This document shows positions 1-12,657 of a stretch of 64,000 bases of DNA, in pieces. Positions within the stretch are counted from its first letter, which is position 1, and the number at the start of each line of letters is the position of its first letter. A program made the translations under genes and the position numbers. The DNA comes from Gonatopus flavifemur (Eukaryota > Arthropoda > Insecta > Hymenoptera > Dryinidae): NCBI GenBank assembly GCA_018340375.1, contig JAFFJZ010000086.1:124001-188000 (forward strand), written 5' to 3'. The notes beneath the pieces were generated by a model. The model was not told where the DNA came from. It saw nothing but the letters and a program-made list of their open reading frames with translations, and did no database searches.

Positions 1-650
1 ACGGGATCTCTTGCATCAAACTTGTGACGCGGTTCGAGCGCTCGGCGAGTTATTCGATCCAGCTCCTCAATTGAGCCCACGGAGAGCATAACCGACGATG
101 CGTTCGAAAAGCGGCAAAAGTATTGTCCAAGCCACCACGTGAAGGTTCGACAAAAAAATCGGAATCTTGAAAATCCAGAAATACTGGGTAAAAGGGCTTG
201 CAAAATGAATCTGAGTCTCCCCCTACAATTTTTTTCTATGATAGATAGTTTTCAAGAAAAAAATAAAATGCACCTATTTATTTAAATCGAAAATCAATGT
301 TTTTCAACATTGAACTCGTCGTAACTCGACCATTTTTTTATGTATCGTAATAAATCTTGCGTGATCCGACTCGTAAGAGTTTCCCGATGACGTGTATGTT
401 GGAAAAATTTGTGGAAGTTAATAAAAAATTATGAATTTCTCAATCCGAAGTGGAAACCATGTTTTTTATGCTTTGCGTTGAAAAAGTATCAGGGGAAGTA
501 TGAGCTACGAAAAACTTCCAGCGACAAAGCTGTTCGTTAGTGTATGGAGAAACTTTGTGGAAATTTTTAGATCGATTGAACTATTAGTTTTGAAAATAGA
601 ACGATTTTAATATGAACGCGCAACGAGAATCGTTCATCATTTCGCGTCTT

Positions 651-1720
651 GTTGCCAGCTGAATATTGGAGTCCATAGGAAAGATTGTATTAATTTGAAT
701 TTTCAATGCGTGTTCATGTTTTTTGAGTTAGGGAATTCAAATATTGAACTATTTTCGCACGATTCGTTATTTGTTTCCTTTACAAATAAATTCATTGTTC
801 GTAATGTTTCCATGAGAACAAGAGAGGTTCCTTCATTCTATGAAACGAAAAACTTTTTACACATTATTTTTTACAGGATAAAAAAAGTTTTGTTGGAATA
901 ATTTTTCCATGAAACCAATATTTTGGATGTAAAATCGTTTCAAATGAATAAAATTTACGATTACTGAGCCAAAACCGCTCGAAATGCCTTGAAAATTTGC
1001 ATACATATTCTGTATGCATTGAGAAAGTCATTGAGTTGGTTATAACGATGGGAATATGAAGTATATTATTCAATCATGTTCAATAATGAATTTATACTGA
1101 TCAAAATCGTGCTGTGCCAATTTTGATGTGTATACTTTCCATGTGATACTGCTCCCAGACACGGAGCTGACGCTTTGTTCAATATCTTCCACATTTTTTA
1201 CAGGATAATTTCAAGTTCCGGACAAAACCTCTTGAAAGATGGAGGAACAAATTTACCGCTTGAAATTCTGCGAACTTGGAAGTTTCCTTGATACTTTTCC
1301 TCAAATCAATGACTCTTTCAATGCATACAGAATATGTATGCGAATTTTCAAGGAATTTCGAACGGCTTTGGCTGAATAATCGTGAATTTTATTTATTTGA
1401 AACGATTTCACCAAAATATTTGTTTTATGGGAAAATTATTTCAACAAAACTTTTCTTATTCTGTAAAAAATAATGTGTACAAAGTTTTTAGTTTCATAGA
1501 ATGAAGGAACCTCTCTTGTTCGAAGGACAATTTTCCTTCAAAGTGAATGGTTTATCCATAAAAACATTATGAACAATGAATTTATTTGTAAAGGAAATAA
1601 ATAACGAATCGTGCCAGAATAGTTCAATATTTGAATTCCCCAACTCAAAAAACATGAACACGCATCGAAAAATCAAATCAATACAATCTTTCCTATGGAC
1701 TCCAATATTCAGCCGGTAAC
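651..1720. mobile_element. Nested hairpin MITE inside the foldback element
   Basis: The left arm, beginning at GTTGCCAGCTGAATATTGGAG-like sequence (651) and running to about 1045, is repeated inverted from about 1310 to 1720 at roughly 85-90% identity by eye. A 260-base spacer separates the arms. The reading frames on both strands (695-901, 1494-1853) are mirror copies of the arms, so they are not treated as genes. I found no convincing target duplication. Confidence 0.6.
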
Positions 1721-2958
1721 ACCCCGAGTCGAAATTTTGCCCCTGCTTTGTCGATCCAATCAGTGAAATTGCCTCTATTTTCACGCTGGAGAAACTACTT
1801 GGTCCTACTTCTCCGCTTCGAATATTTTTTGATTCTATTTTCCTACTCCACAATCTACTGCTCCTATATAGAACCTAATGCTCCTACATGTTGGATTTTT
1901 CGAATAATAATAATATCACATGAAGCGCATTTTCTCAATTAAATCGAAATTATATCCAACAAACAAATAGATTCTTATTCACATACGAATCTAATAATCA
2001 TTACTTGATTCAAATTAAACATTCATTTCATTAAAATAAATATTCATTTTATAGAATCAAAAAAAATTTTGTTTTTTAGAATCAAATCAAATTTGTCTTT
2101 ACCCAAATGAATATCCATCAGATTTGTTTTCAACTGAATGTTTTTTGTAGGTGTATGGAGAATAGAATACCCGACTTGAATTATGAGAGGAAATTAAAAA
2201 CAAACTCATCAAATTACTCCAGTTCTCTTTTATTGACTGGCACTGTCACGTAAGTTTGATTATCAAAATGCATATAAATACAAGTGGGCAGAAAACTTTC
2301 TCATATTTAATATGAAATAAATTCATGGTGTAGATGTACATATTTGAATATGACGGAGAAAATGATTATCAATATATTATCGTTGAATTAATTTGAATAA
2401 GCCTTCTCTCATATACAAAAATATCTATTTCCACTATGAACTAATCGTTTCTTCAGAGATTGCGATCGACTGAATACACGGAAACAATGCCGCTGGAAAA
2501 TATGAATTTTTGAAAATTTTTTTAGTAAACCCGAAACAGAGGTTTGTAAAATGAATTTTTATATGACAATACGGAAGCTTACGAATACTGTAGAAAAATT
2601 ACGGGTTCAAAATCTGAATCCTAGCCATTACGTTTTCTACAGCACCCGTGATATTTTGTATTCTCATGGAAAAAATGCAATTTATAAATCTTGCTGTTAC
2701 TGGTTCACTGAAAAAATAAAAAAAAGTAATCTTTTCGGGCGGCAGTATTCTCCGTGTAGGAGTGGTACGGTCAAAGTGAAGGATAAATCTTGCACCTACT
2801 TCGCTCCTACAAGTGGTGGAATAGGAAATATCTACCACTAGTAGGGGCGAAATGGGAGAAAATATCTCATTGAAACTGCTTCTACTTTACTATCTGATCC
2901 CCCTACTGAAAACAGCATTGTTAGCAGCAAAGTAGGGGCAAAATTTCGACTCGGGACG
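1720..2958. repeat. Second inner inverted pair, noncoding
   Basis: CCCCGAGTCGAAATTTTGCC at 1721 reappears as its reverse complement near 2939-2958, so the rest of the foldback interior is itself bracketed by inverted ends. A smaller stem with two arms of about 20 bases lies around 2800-2853. No coding signal is convincing on either strand. Confidence 0.45.
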
Positions 2959-3539
2959 ACGCGAAATGATGAACGATTCTCGTTGCGCGTTCATATTAAT
3001 CTCGCTGTATTTTCAAAACTAATAGTTCAATCGATCTAAGAATTTCCACAGGGTTTCTCCATACACTAAAGAACAACTTTGTCGCTGGAAGTTTTTCGTA
3101 GCTTATACTTCCCCCGATACTTTCCCAATGCAAGGCATGAAAAACATGGTTTCCACTTCGGATTAAAGGATTCATGATTTTTTATTAACTTCCACAAATT
3201 TTTCCAACATACACGTCATCGGGAAAGTCTCACGAGTCGGATTACGTAAGATTCATTACGATACATGAAAAAATGGCTGAGTTACGACGAGTTTAATGTT
3301 GAAGAACATTGATTTTCGATTTGAAAAAATAGATGCTTTTTATTTTTTTTCCTGAAAACTATCGACCATAGGAAAAAATTGTAGCGGGAGACTCAGATTG
3401 ATTTTTCAAGCCCTATCACCCAGTATTTTGAGATTTTCAGAATTCCGATTTTTTTTTTCGAACCTTCACGTGGCGGCTTGGACAATACTTTTAACGCTTT
3501 TTGGACGCATCGTTGGTTCTGCTTTCCGTGGGCTCAATT

Positions 3540-3745
3540 CTCGTTGCGCGTTCATATTAAAATTGCCGTATTTTCAAAACTGATAGTTCAATCGTTAGTT
3601 TCCACTTCGGATTAAAGGATTCATAATTTTTTATCAACTTCCACAAATTTTTCCAACATACACGTCATCGGGAAAGTCTTACGAGTCGGATTACGTAAGA
3701 TTTATTACGATACATGGAAAAATGGCTGAGTTACGACGAGTTTAA
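3540..3745. repeat. Truncated direct copy of the X terminal repeat ending in TTAA
   Basis: This repeats 2977-3296 in the same orientation with an internal deletion of about 110 bases, and ends TTAA (3742-3745). Immediately after it, the sequence matches the right arm of the large foldback again (reverse complement of about 43828 downwards). It is probably the true right end of the X insertion, duplicated by a rearrangement. Confidence 0.6.
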
Positions 3746-3835
3746 CCTATTAGGTCCGGGAAATGCAGGATTCCAACTGTAATTTTAAACGTTGCAAATG
3801 ATATATAAATCATTAAAAACTCATGGCAAAAATAC

Positions 3836-4562
3836 TGTTCGATCGCCTCTATGATCGCAACCCGAATGACATCCTCCCACCTTCTAATTATTCGCAAGAA
3901 GGAGATTTCGTCTATGGTCACTTGCTTGCTGATCCCCACCTTTCAATCAGTCGTGCTCTAATTACTCACGCCGAAGGGCTGTTCGCACAATCTCCGCAAG
4001 AACCACCTGGTATTGTGCGTGAACTCAAATCTCTCTCTTCTCTGTCTGAAGTGCGGTGTTAAATATACGTGATTCGACCAGACATAAGACGTTCTTTCGG
4101 TCATTTAACATACAGTTAAAGTTCGAGATTCCACCTCCGGATAACCACGGATCTTCTTTTCTCAGCCACTACATGATCAACGTGGATACATCTCCTATAC
4201 AAAGCGTTGGTGGCCACCACTTAGTTGTAAGTTATTTCTTTCCTGGCCAGGAATGACTTTATTCAAACTCTAAGATTGAGTTTGTTGATGATTATTGGTA
4301 CGCAAGTCAATGATTGATTCTATTATTTTGTTAATTCTACCAAGGACAATTTTGATTAATTATATGCATAGTTTATAATTCTGTCTTTTCTTACAGACCC
4401 CTCACTCTTTCCTCACATCCATTTCTCGACATCTTCGTGGTCCCTCATACAGTCCATTTGTTCGATCTATCTATATATATATATAAATTCACTACATTCT
4501 TTTTCATGCAATTTAAAATCTTTTCGTCTCAAATTCGTGTCGACTCGGCGAAGGCCGCGTTA
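3836..4562. mobile_element. 727-bp insertion flanked by AATAC, solo-LTR candidate
   Basis: The sequence is absent from the matching place in the right arm (about 43740), which reads straight through. It begins TGTTCG and is flanked by AATAC on both sides (3831-3835 and 4563-4567). This fits a 5-bp target duplication and a solo LTR, possibly BEL/Pao type. The 3' end (GCGTTA) is not the usual CA, which lowers confidence in the class. It contains a 79-codon open frame (3823-4062) and a TATATATATATAAA run near 4470. I recognise no product. Confidence 0.45.
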
Positions 4563-4571
4563 AATACCTTA

Positions 4572-4694
4572 GGGAACGTACCCATACTACGTGACCTTTT
4601 TATTTGTCTCGTTCCTTGTTGCACCAACTTCAGGCATAATGAGTAAGATAGAGAAGGAAGTAAGAAAAAGGTCACGTGGTATGGGTACGATCCC
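4572..4694. mobile_element. 123-bp hairpin MITE with TTA target duplication
   Basis: The ends GGGAACGTACCCATACTACG and, inverted, GGGATCGTACCCATACCACG form about 31-bp inverted repeats. TTA flanks both sides (4569-4571, 4695-4697). The 3-bp TTA duplication fits a Harbinger/PIF-type MITE. It sits right beside the 727-bp insertion and is absent from the right arm. Confidence 0.7.
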
Positions 4695-4843
4695 TTACCT
4701 ACTATTTTCGAGGTTGCTCTTCCGGTTGCTGAGGTCTAAATTACCTTCAGATGGCGCTGGAATACGATATGGCCGATGTGGAATAAAAAGCCGACCAAAA
4801 ATTGGAGGATATTTGAGTTTGTGATTTTTTCACGGGTTGAAAA

Positions 4844-5145
4844 TGTTGGAGAAAATAGTTTATTGAATTGACACCCTGTATACAAGTTTAGTAACTCTTG
4901 GTTACCCTATATAAGTTGACTTGGTTAAGAGACATGCGCAATGTGTGCGAGCATCAACTTCGAGTTTCTCTCTATGTTCGTACCCGTGTGTGTGTGTGGA
5001 TGCGCCTGAACTGTATGCGCGCTCTACCTTCTATCTGCTCCCGGCAACCGTCCAAGATGGCGAGCACATGTACGTTGTTTCTTATGGGGTATTTCATCCA
5101 TTAAATAAACTCTGTTTGTACCTCAATCGGGTGTTTATTTTATCA
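4844..5145 (+). repeat. 5' LTR of copia element
   Basis: This 302-bp LTR differs from the 3' copy at six positions by my reading (about 2%), implying a recent insertion. It carries TATATAAG at 4908-4915 and AATAAA at 5104-5109. Confidence 0.93.
4908..4915 (+). promoter_or_regulatory. TATA box of the copia LTR
   Basis: TATATAAG lies about 65 bases into the LTR and is kept in the 3' copy. Its position fits the element's promoter, with the AATAAA signal about 190 bases downstream. Confidence 0.6.
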
Positions 5146-5284
5146 GGTTATGGGCCCAGGTCCATTAACCTGCGCGTCGAATGATTATTTTCGCGATTAC
5201 ATGAGTTTTTCCGAGTAATTCTTTTGAATCGAAAATCGCGTTTTTCTCGTGGGAGCCGGCCACGTGCGAGAGTGCAAGTACACG

Positions 5285-8200
5285 ATGGAAACCGATCTGG
5301 TACATATTGTGAAGCTGAAAGGAGCGGAAAATTGGGCATCCTGGAAATTTCAAGTAAAGATTCGACTCATCGCGAAAGAGGTTTACCAAATAACCACAGG
5401 AGAAGAAGCCAAACCAGAATTGTCAGTGACTGCAACAGCGGCACAAACCGCAGCTCATGCCAACGCGTTGAAATTATGGAACAAAGGAGATGGCCTCGCG
5501 CAAAAGATAATAGCAACTTCAGTAGGTGACACAATTATCTTACATATTATGAATTGTGAGTCAGCCAATGAAATTTGGTAAAAGCTGCATGACTTATATG
5601 AAAAAGGAAATGAAGTTTCTATTCACTTGCTGCATCAGCAATGGTATTCTATGAGTAAAGATAGTTTGGATGATTTTACGACATATATTTCGAAGATAAA
5701 AGATTTAGCCTTTCGATTGAATGCACTGAAGGAACCTATCTCTGATCAAATGATCATAACGAAAATTCTAATGACACTCCCTTCTACGTACCAATATTTT
5801 GTAACTGGTTGGGAGTCTATGAGTGCCACTGAAAGGACTCTTGAAAATTTAGTCAATAGATTAATATTAGAAGAAAAGAGAAATAATTTAAATGAAGGTT
5901 CTAACGATAGTGCATTTCAGGCTAGAGCGATGAATAAATCACATTCTTCGAAAGCTAATCACTCTAAATCTAACAGAAAGCCAGGAAATTGTTTTCGTTG
6001 CGGCAAACCAGGCCACTGGAAAAGTTCCTGTAGGATGAACAACCCGCAGTGGAAAAATAATTCATCAGGGAGCAGAGACAGACACCAAAATGACGCTTTA
6101 GTGGGAGAAATTCTCACTGTGACGGTTGCCGATACAAAAGAAAAATTGCACAAGTGGTTTCTGGACTCGGGTGCAAGTAAACACATGTCTGCAAACAGAA
6201 AGTGGTTTGCGTCATTTGAACAATTACATCAACCAATTCCTGTCCAGCTGGGGAACGGACAAATTATTGAAGCCACAGGTTGTGGAATAATAGACGTACT
6301 GGCTTTTAATGGATCAGATTGGCAGCAAAAATACTTAGATAATGTCTTGTATGTACCGAAGTTAAAATATAAGCTCTTTTCACAGTCTGCTGTTTTGGAT
6401 AAAGGGTACCATCTGGAATCGGACAAGTTCAAATGCTCATTTAAAAGGAACGACAGCGTGACTGCAGTGGGAGAAAGGGAGAAAAATCTCTTCAGAATGA
6501 AATTCCAAGTTCCAGTTCCAAACGCAGCGGATGTCTCCATACAATCAGCAAACATTGGGCAAACACGAACTGATCTTCAAGGATGGCACGAACGAATGGC
6601 TCATCAATCCGTACCGCAAGTGAAAAGGATCCTGAACAAAATGAAAATACCGGTCGATGCATCTAAGAATTTCTTCTGCGAAGCTTGTGTTATGGGAAAG
6701 ATGCACAGGAAACCTTACCCTTCGAGTGTCACCAAAACGCGTCATCCTGGGGAACTTGTTCATGGTGATTTATGTGGACCTATGGAAAATAATTCAATCG
6801 GTAACGCAAAATATTTCTTTTTATTAAAGGATGATTTCTCTCGGTACTTACAGGTGTTTTTTCTGAAAAATAAAAGCGAAGTGGCCGAAAAATTCGAATG
6901 TTTCCTGAAGCAATTCAAAAACCAATTTGGAAGAGACATCAAAGTTTTTAGGTCGGACAACGGCCTAGAATTTGTAAATAGTAAAATGGAACGCCTCATG
7001 AACGAGAATGGAATTAGACACGAGAGGAGTGTACCATATTCTCCACAACAAAATGGGTCAATTGAAAGACAAAATCGTACGGTTGTGGAGTTGGCTCGTG
7101 CCATGTTGCAGGCTAAAAATCTGGAGAAAGGACTGTGGGCCGGAGCTGTGAATAGTGTTGTGTATATATTAAATCGTACAGGTCCAAGTGGAATACCCGA
7201 CAGGACTCCTTACGAATTGTGGCATCAAAAGAAGCCAAATATTTTAAACCTTGAGGTTTTTGGAACTCAAGTGTATGTTCACGTTCCCGAGGTCAAAAGA
7301 AGAAAATGGGATGCTAAAGCTCGAAAAGGACTTTCCGTTGGATATGACGAGTTTACCAAAGCATACCGTGTCTATTTTAAGGAAAGTAACTCCGTCGAAA
7401 AATGCAGAGATGTAGTATTTGCGTATCAAACAAATCCAGAACCCACGGATGGAAGGATTAAAGAGATTCGAGTTTTTCCTGATCAATCATGGGATGATTC
7501 AGTCGAGCAAACGGATGTGGATGTTTTCGACCAGTTCGACAGGAGACCACCATCGCAACCCGAAGAGAAAATTGTTCCTGAGGAAATTGTTCCGGATAAT
7601 CCAGAGGATCCCCGTGAGAATAATGATCAGTATCAGTCGGCAGAAGAAGAAAACCGTAACGAGGTTTCAGAACAGAACATCGAAACTCCAGCGGAAGAGG
7701 AAAATCCAGAACCTCCAGTGGCTCAAAGAGCATACCAGCTTCGTGATAGAAGTACTCTTAATAAGCCACAGCATGTTGGGGATTTTCATTTGGACGTTGA
7801 AAATTGTTCATTTCGGATTGCTTGCAACCTTTAACTTTTCAGGATGCTGTGAACGATCAAAATCGACGTGAGTGGATGCAAGCAATGAGGGAAGAAATGG
7901 ATGCCTTGCGTAAGAATAGCACCTGGGATTTGATTAAGCGTCCACCTGGAGTCATCGTTCTGCCAAACCGTTGGGTGTATAAGCTGAAACCTGAAACGAA
8001 GGAGTCTGCTGCAAGATTTAGAGCCAGACTGGTTGTGGAAGGGTTTTCACAAAGGAAAGGAATAGAATACAATGAAACTTTTAGTCCGGTCGTGAAGTTC
8101 CCTTCAATTCGAACCCTTTTGGCTGTTGCTGTCAGCAAGAGAATGTTTTTGGCCCAATTTGACGTAAAGACGGCTTTTCTGCACGGCGAACTGGAGGAGG

Positions 8201-9363
8201 AGATCTATATGTATCAACCTCAAGGATTCGAGGATAAATCAGGACGGATTTGTCGACTAAAAAGATCGTTGTACGGTCTTAAGCAATCGGCGCGGTGCTG
8301 GAATAAAAAATTCGTCGAATGTTTAAAGAGATTCCATCTAAAACCTACGGAAGCCGATCCTTGCGTGTTCGTCAGTCAAGAGGGCGGAGAGTTGCTGTAC
8401 CTTGCCATTTACATAAATGACGGTATTGTGGCGTCTACGAGCGAAAGTTGGGGCAGGGACCTCATGGAACACTTATCGGTAAATTTACAAATAGTTGTTT
8501 CGCCTTTACATATGTTTTTAGGGATCGAGATGGATAGGCAACCTGATGGGTCTTTGTTTATACATCAAAAGCGGTATACTGAAAGTGTCCTGGAGAGGTT
8601 CAATATGTCTCAGGCAAATCCGGTGGCTATACCAACCGATCAGCACCAGGACTTGAGCTTGGACATCCATAACAGCGTTCAGGATCAGGTCAACGTTCCT
8701 TATAAGGAGGCAATTGGAAGTCTCTTGTATTTGGCAATGATCACTAGGCCAGATATAGCCTACGCCGTTAGCGTTGTTAGCCAGTATGCGGAAGCGCCAA
8801 GAAAAATTCATTGGCAGGCGGTAAAAAGAATTTTAAAATATTTAAAGGGCACTAGCGACTATGGTATTCGGTTTAAAGTAAACTCAGATGTCTCGAGATT
8901 TGAAACTCTTAGTGATGCGGATTTTGCGGGTGACAAAGGCACTCGAAAATCCACTACTGGGTTCGTTCTAAAACTTGGTGGAGCACCTGTCGCTTGGGGT
9001 TCCAACAAGCAAAGGGTAGTCGCCTTGTCGACAACGGAGTCTGAGTATATTGCTGCAAGCAATACGGTTAAAGAATTGATTTGGATGAACAGGCTCCTTA
9101 AAGATTTGATCGTGAATAGGCAAAGGCCTACTTTGTATATAGATAACCAGAGCGCGATTAAGCTCATTAGAAACCCCGAATACCATAAGCGCACTAAACA
9201 CATCGATACTCGGTATCATTTCATCAGACAGAATTTTGAGGAGAAAGAATTTGATTTAGAGTATTTAGAATCAGAAAGACAAATTGCGGATATTTTTACG
9301 AAACCTTTGAGTAAAGTTAGATTCGAGTATCTTAGAAGTTCCTTGATTTCACGTATAGATTGA
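5285..9363 (+). pseudogene. copia Gag-Pol polyprotein, broken by a stop, a frameshift and an active-site change
   Basis: The best start is ATG 5285. Domains in order: Gag; a CCHC knuckle (CFRCGKPGHWKSSC); protease (LDSGASKHM); integrase with an HHCC head, a core containing HGDLCGPM and FRSDNGLEF, and the glutamate in QQNGSIERQN; copia-type reverse transcriptase; and RNase H (SDADFAGDKGTRKSTTGF). An in-frame TAA at 5579-5581 interrupts Gag. The frame changes between 7804 and 7834, between integrase and reverse transcriptase. The polymerase motif reads YIND where the family has YVDD, so one catalytic aspartate is lost. The copy is therefore not autonomous. The sequence reads in the usual copia order PR-IN-RT-RH. 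Confidence 0.93.
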
Positions 9364-9559
9364 AGTTTTTGTTTGTTTTGGAATTTGAGACTATATAACA
9401 TGTTTCTTTATTGAAAGTAAATTATTGTTCTGTTTATTTGAATATTTACATACATGTTTATGTGTTTGATAATTTTTGTAAAGAGCGTTGGGTCATGAAT
9501 GTGTTTTTGTAATTGTGTGAATGAGAAGTAATCTGTGGGGTATCAATTCAAAGTGGGAG

Positions 9560-9861
9560 TGTTGGAGAAAATAGTTGATTGAATTGACACCCTGTATATA
9601 AGTTTAGTAACTCTTGGTTACCCTATATAAGTTGCCTTGGTCAAGAGACATGCGCAATGTGTGCGAGCATCAACTTCGAGTTTCTCTCTATGTTCGTACC
9701 CGTGTGTGTGTGTGGATGCGCCTGAACTGTATGCGCGCTCTACCTTCTATCTGCTCCCGGCAACCGTCCAAGATGGCGACCACATGTACGTTGTTTCTTA
9801 TGGGGTATTTCATCCATTAAATAAACTCTGTTCGTACCTCAATCGGGTGTTTATTTTATCA
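9560..9861 (+). repeat. 3' LTR of copia element
   Basis: This matches the 5' LTR over its full 302 bp, with AATAAA at 9820-9825. The short plus-strand frames found here (9614-9820, 9637-10005) duplicate those in the 5' LTR and are not genes. Confidence 0.93.
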
Positions 9862-10080
9862 GAAAATGCACTCGAAGTTATTCGAAACATCGACCAAGGG
9901 TGCACAAAATATCTCAACTTTACGATAGAATTTTTTCCCAGACTTGAAGGAGACCTAACCTCTCTCAATTTATCATATATTCACCAAAATAACTCGCAAT
10001 TCTGAGAATCTAGAGGAAATTGACAGAACATATAATTTTATCCGTTCAGTATTCTTCAAGAGAAGTACCCGGAGGTTTTT

Positions 10081-10510
10081 GAGGTCACTGACTACGAATC
10101 GAACATCAGATTTTCAAAATTCGAAATGACGGATCCTAGGTGGCGGACGAAAAGTCAGAAAAAGGCTCGAAAATGGATAGAAATCGGTATGCTAAGGTTT
10201 TTGAGGTTCCTGATTACGGATCCATCATCAGATTTTCAATATTCAAGATGGCGGACCTAAGATGGTGGATGAATAGTCAAGAAAAGCCTCAGAGATGGAT
10301 TGAAATCGATCCACCGAGGTGATTGAGGTCACCGATTACGAATTCAGCATTAGATTTCCAGAATTCAAGATGGCGGACCCAAGATGGTGAACGAAAATTC
10401 GAGAAAACTCTCGAAGATGGATGAAAATCGGTATACTGGAGTTTTTGAGGTCACTGACACGAACCCAGCATCAGATGTTCAAAATTCAAGATGGCGGATT
10501 CAATATGACA
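10081..10510. repeat. 122-bp tandem repeat (about 3.5 units) in the left foldback arm
   Basis: GAGGTCACTGA-like starts recur at 10081, 10203, 10325 and 10447, exactly 122 bases apart. Most units contain AAGATGGCGGA or a variant. The same array appears inverted in the right arm at about 42850-43400 with about five units. The preceding stretch (9867-10080) is also arm sequence, matching 43400-43610 inverted. The array is cut at 10510 by the giant LTR element. Confidence 0.85.
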
Positions 10511-12651
10511 TGTAACGTACGTTGAAATTTTAAACCCCTAAAGACATACTATATATATACGTCTGACGACATACGTATATATACATACACCTATACAGGT
10601 CCTACTTCTCGTATGTGTACACGTAAACGTAAGCGTACGAAACGTAAGGCCCGATACGTGCGCACATGAGAATTTTCATGTAGGTAATCGATCGAATGAA
10701 AAATCTCTCCACGAACTCTTTTACCCTCATAGAAAATATCGATATCGATATAACAGTTTTCTTTTTCTATTTTCTAAAATGACTACTGCAGACAATACAG
10801 TTTTCCCTAAACCCTATCGAAATTCATGATACCATACGATACCCCACTATGAAACGGTTCCTCTTCTTCACCACTGACGAACAGACAAGGAAAACATGAG
10901 ACAGAACGAGTCCACCGAGACAACCGACTTGACGAAAATTCTTTCAAAATCAATACTCACCCACTACAACCATATAATAAACATCAAACGTACCTAAGAC
11001 AGAGCCTCTTTTCTTCTCGATGTTTTCATATAAACGAATCGACAGACGAAAGACGACACGACCTACAATAAACAACCCTACCATAAAGGAACGGTATAGA
11101 CGCATGGTCAACTCTCCTTACAACCGGAGAAATATGTCTCAATCCCAACACTATGCATGAAAACTTCTGTAAAATTTTCACCACAGATATTCAGCTTAGT
11201 GAACATTCTTATAAAATATTTCAATATTAATCAACAACTTTGATCAAATTATATATAGATGAATTTATCTTTGAGAACACTATGTCTCTCTCTATCTTTG
11301 TCCTTTTCTCTCTCTCTTGCCATTCGATACGTATAATTGAGTATAATTTCTTTTGATAATCTCAAATCAGCTATTCATATGAACTCTTTATAAACTCTTT
11401 CTGAATAATAGGGGAATCCTTCTTCTCTCGTCCTTTTCTGATTTCCAGTAAATTTTCATAGTATTTTCAAACTTCCAATAAATTTCATCAAACTTTTGGA
11501 ACTCTTTATAATCTTTTGAAACTATGTGAATTCTTTTTCCATCCCTCCAAATATTATCGAATTTGTATAAATCAACACATATTTCATGATAGTAAATCAT
11601 TATCTTGCACAAATATTACCGAAAAACTCTTTTTGAGCTCTTTTTCACCAACAACCTTGAGTAGGTTTATTGATAAATGAACGAATAAATTCAATTAAAT
11701 AATCCTGCCCTTGTAGATCTACAAACAGATAATCCTATATAACTATCAACGAATAAGAGTTCGATAAATTTAGTAATTCCGAATGTCACTGTCTCTCTCA
11801 CTCTTTCCTCATTTCACTCACAGGAACCGATAAAATTCTGCTACGCTGATTTCTCTCAATTCATTGGATGAATTATGATTAAATAATCTAAATGAAGATT
11901 GAACAAAATACCCTGAACCATGTAATCAAGGAATTCAACGTCATGTTGATACATGTGTATATGTATATATATGTGTGTTCCTCTCTCTCTCACCCTATAA
12001 AGTAACACGATTTAACAGAATAAAAACCTAGAGAAGCCTTAATAAAAGATGATTAAATATATAATGAATACTCGTAATCATAAGAATTAACATCTATGAA
12101 ATCACCCTAGTGTATATATATATATATGTAAATGCAAATTCTCATGTAAAAAAATTCAGTTCAAAGTAACGATTCGAAAAATATTTCAATATTCCAAATA
12201 ATACATTCACGACAACATAAAACCAGATTCTCATCGTAAATTTCGAATCAAATCAATTGTTCTATAAAAATCAGAGTTACATATATATATATATATATAA
12301 TCCTGAAATACATGAAAATAAGAAAATTCATCTGAGTCCAACTCTTCGAACGCTCAACGTAAAGCGAGGGAGGAACGTGGCGCGTCGAGGATTAGAACAT
12401 CAGATAAAATAGTAGATAATTTTCTAGATACCCGAAATATTATAAGACAGAAAATTTTTTATTTTGAGTACCACTGGGAGCGAGCTTCTTGAACTCTCAT
12501 TGGTACAATTTAAGAACGATTCCCACCGCGTGACCTTTGACCAATCGTTGCCCTTGAAGGAAAATCGAGCTCTTTAAATATCGCGTGATTTCTTCATTTT
12601 AAACCACTCTTTCCTCGACTTCTTTGAGACAACACCATATTCACATTAACA

Positions 12652-12657
12652 TCAGTC
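12652..12657 (+). promoter_or_regulatory. Candidate initiator (TCAGTC) in the giant LTR
   Basis: TCAGTC matches the arthropod initiator consensus TCAKTY used by many TATA-less insect LTR elements. It is kept in the 3' LTR (about 35145). From here to the donor at 12881 there is no ATG, which fits an untranslated leader. Placing transcription start here is inference. Confidence 0.4.

Larger units (their letters stand above)
65..3541. repeat. Foldback element with ~580-bp terminal inverted repeats, no coding capacity seen
   Basis: Positions 67-648 reappear inverted at 2962-3539 with small differences. Both ends read AATT next to GAGCCCACGG. The arm has two parts. Segment A (67-313) is also found in the large right arm near 44074. 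Segment X is bounded by TTGA (310-313) on the left and TTAA (3293-3296) on the right. In the right arm of the large foldback the same site is an unoccupied TTAA (43829-43832). I infer that X is a non-autonomous TTAA-targeting (piggyBac-type) element inserted between A and its continuation. The interior (649-2961) holds further inverted pairs and no convincing gene. Bases 1-64 show nothing recognisable. Confidence 0.7.
4844..9861 (+). mobile_element. Ty1/copia LTR retrotransposon, 5.0 kb, young but defective
   Basis: Two 302-bp LTRs begin TGTTGGAG and end TATCA. A 5-bp target duplication GAAAA sits outside them (4839-4843 and 9862-9866). The primer site GGTTATGGGCCCAGG (5146-5160) matches the copia-type site for an internal fragment of initiator tRNA-Met. 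The purine tract AAAGTGGGAG (9550-9559) precedes the 3' LTR. The element interrupts the left arm of the large foldback; the uninterrupted sequence is seen inverted at about 43600. Confidence 0.95.

Noticed and set aside
695..1942. Frames inside the foldback hairpin
   Set aside because: Both strands give mirror-image frames of the same inverted arms, and no product is recognisable.
5959..9401. Minus-strand frames across the copia pol
   Set aside because: They are antisense shadows of a well-supported plus-strand polyprotein.
11388..11612. 74-codon minus-strand frame in the giant LTR
   Set aside because: It is duplicated at 33890-34114 only because it lies in the LTR. It has no domain, no splice context and a composition like the AT-rich background.
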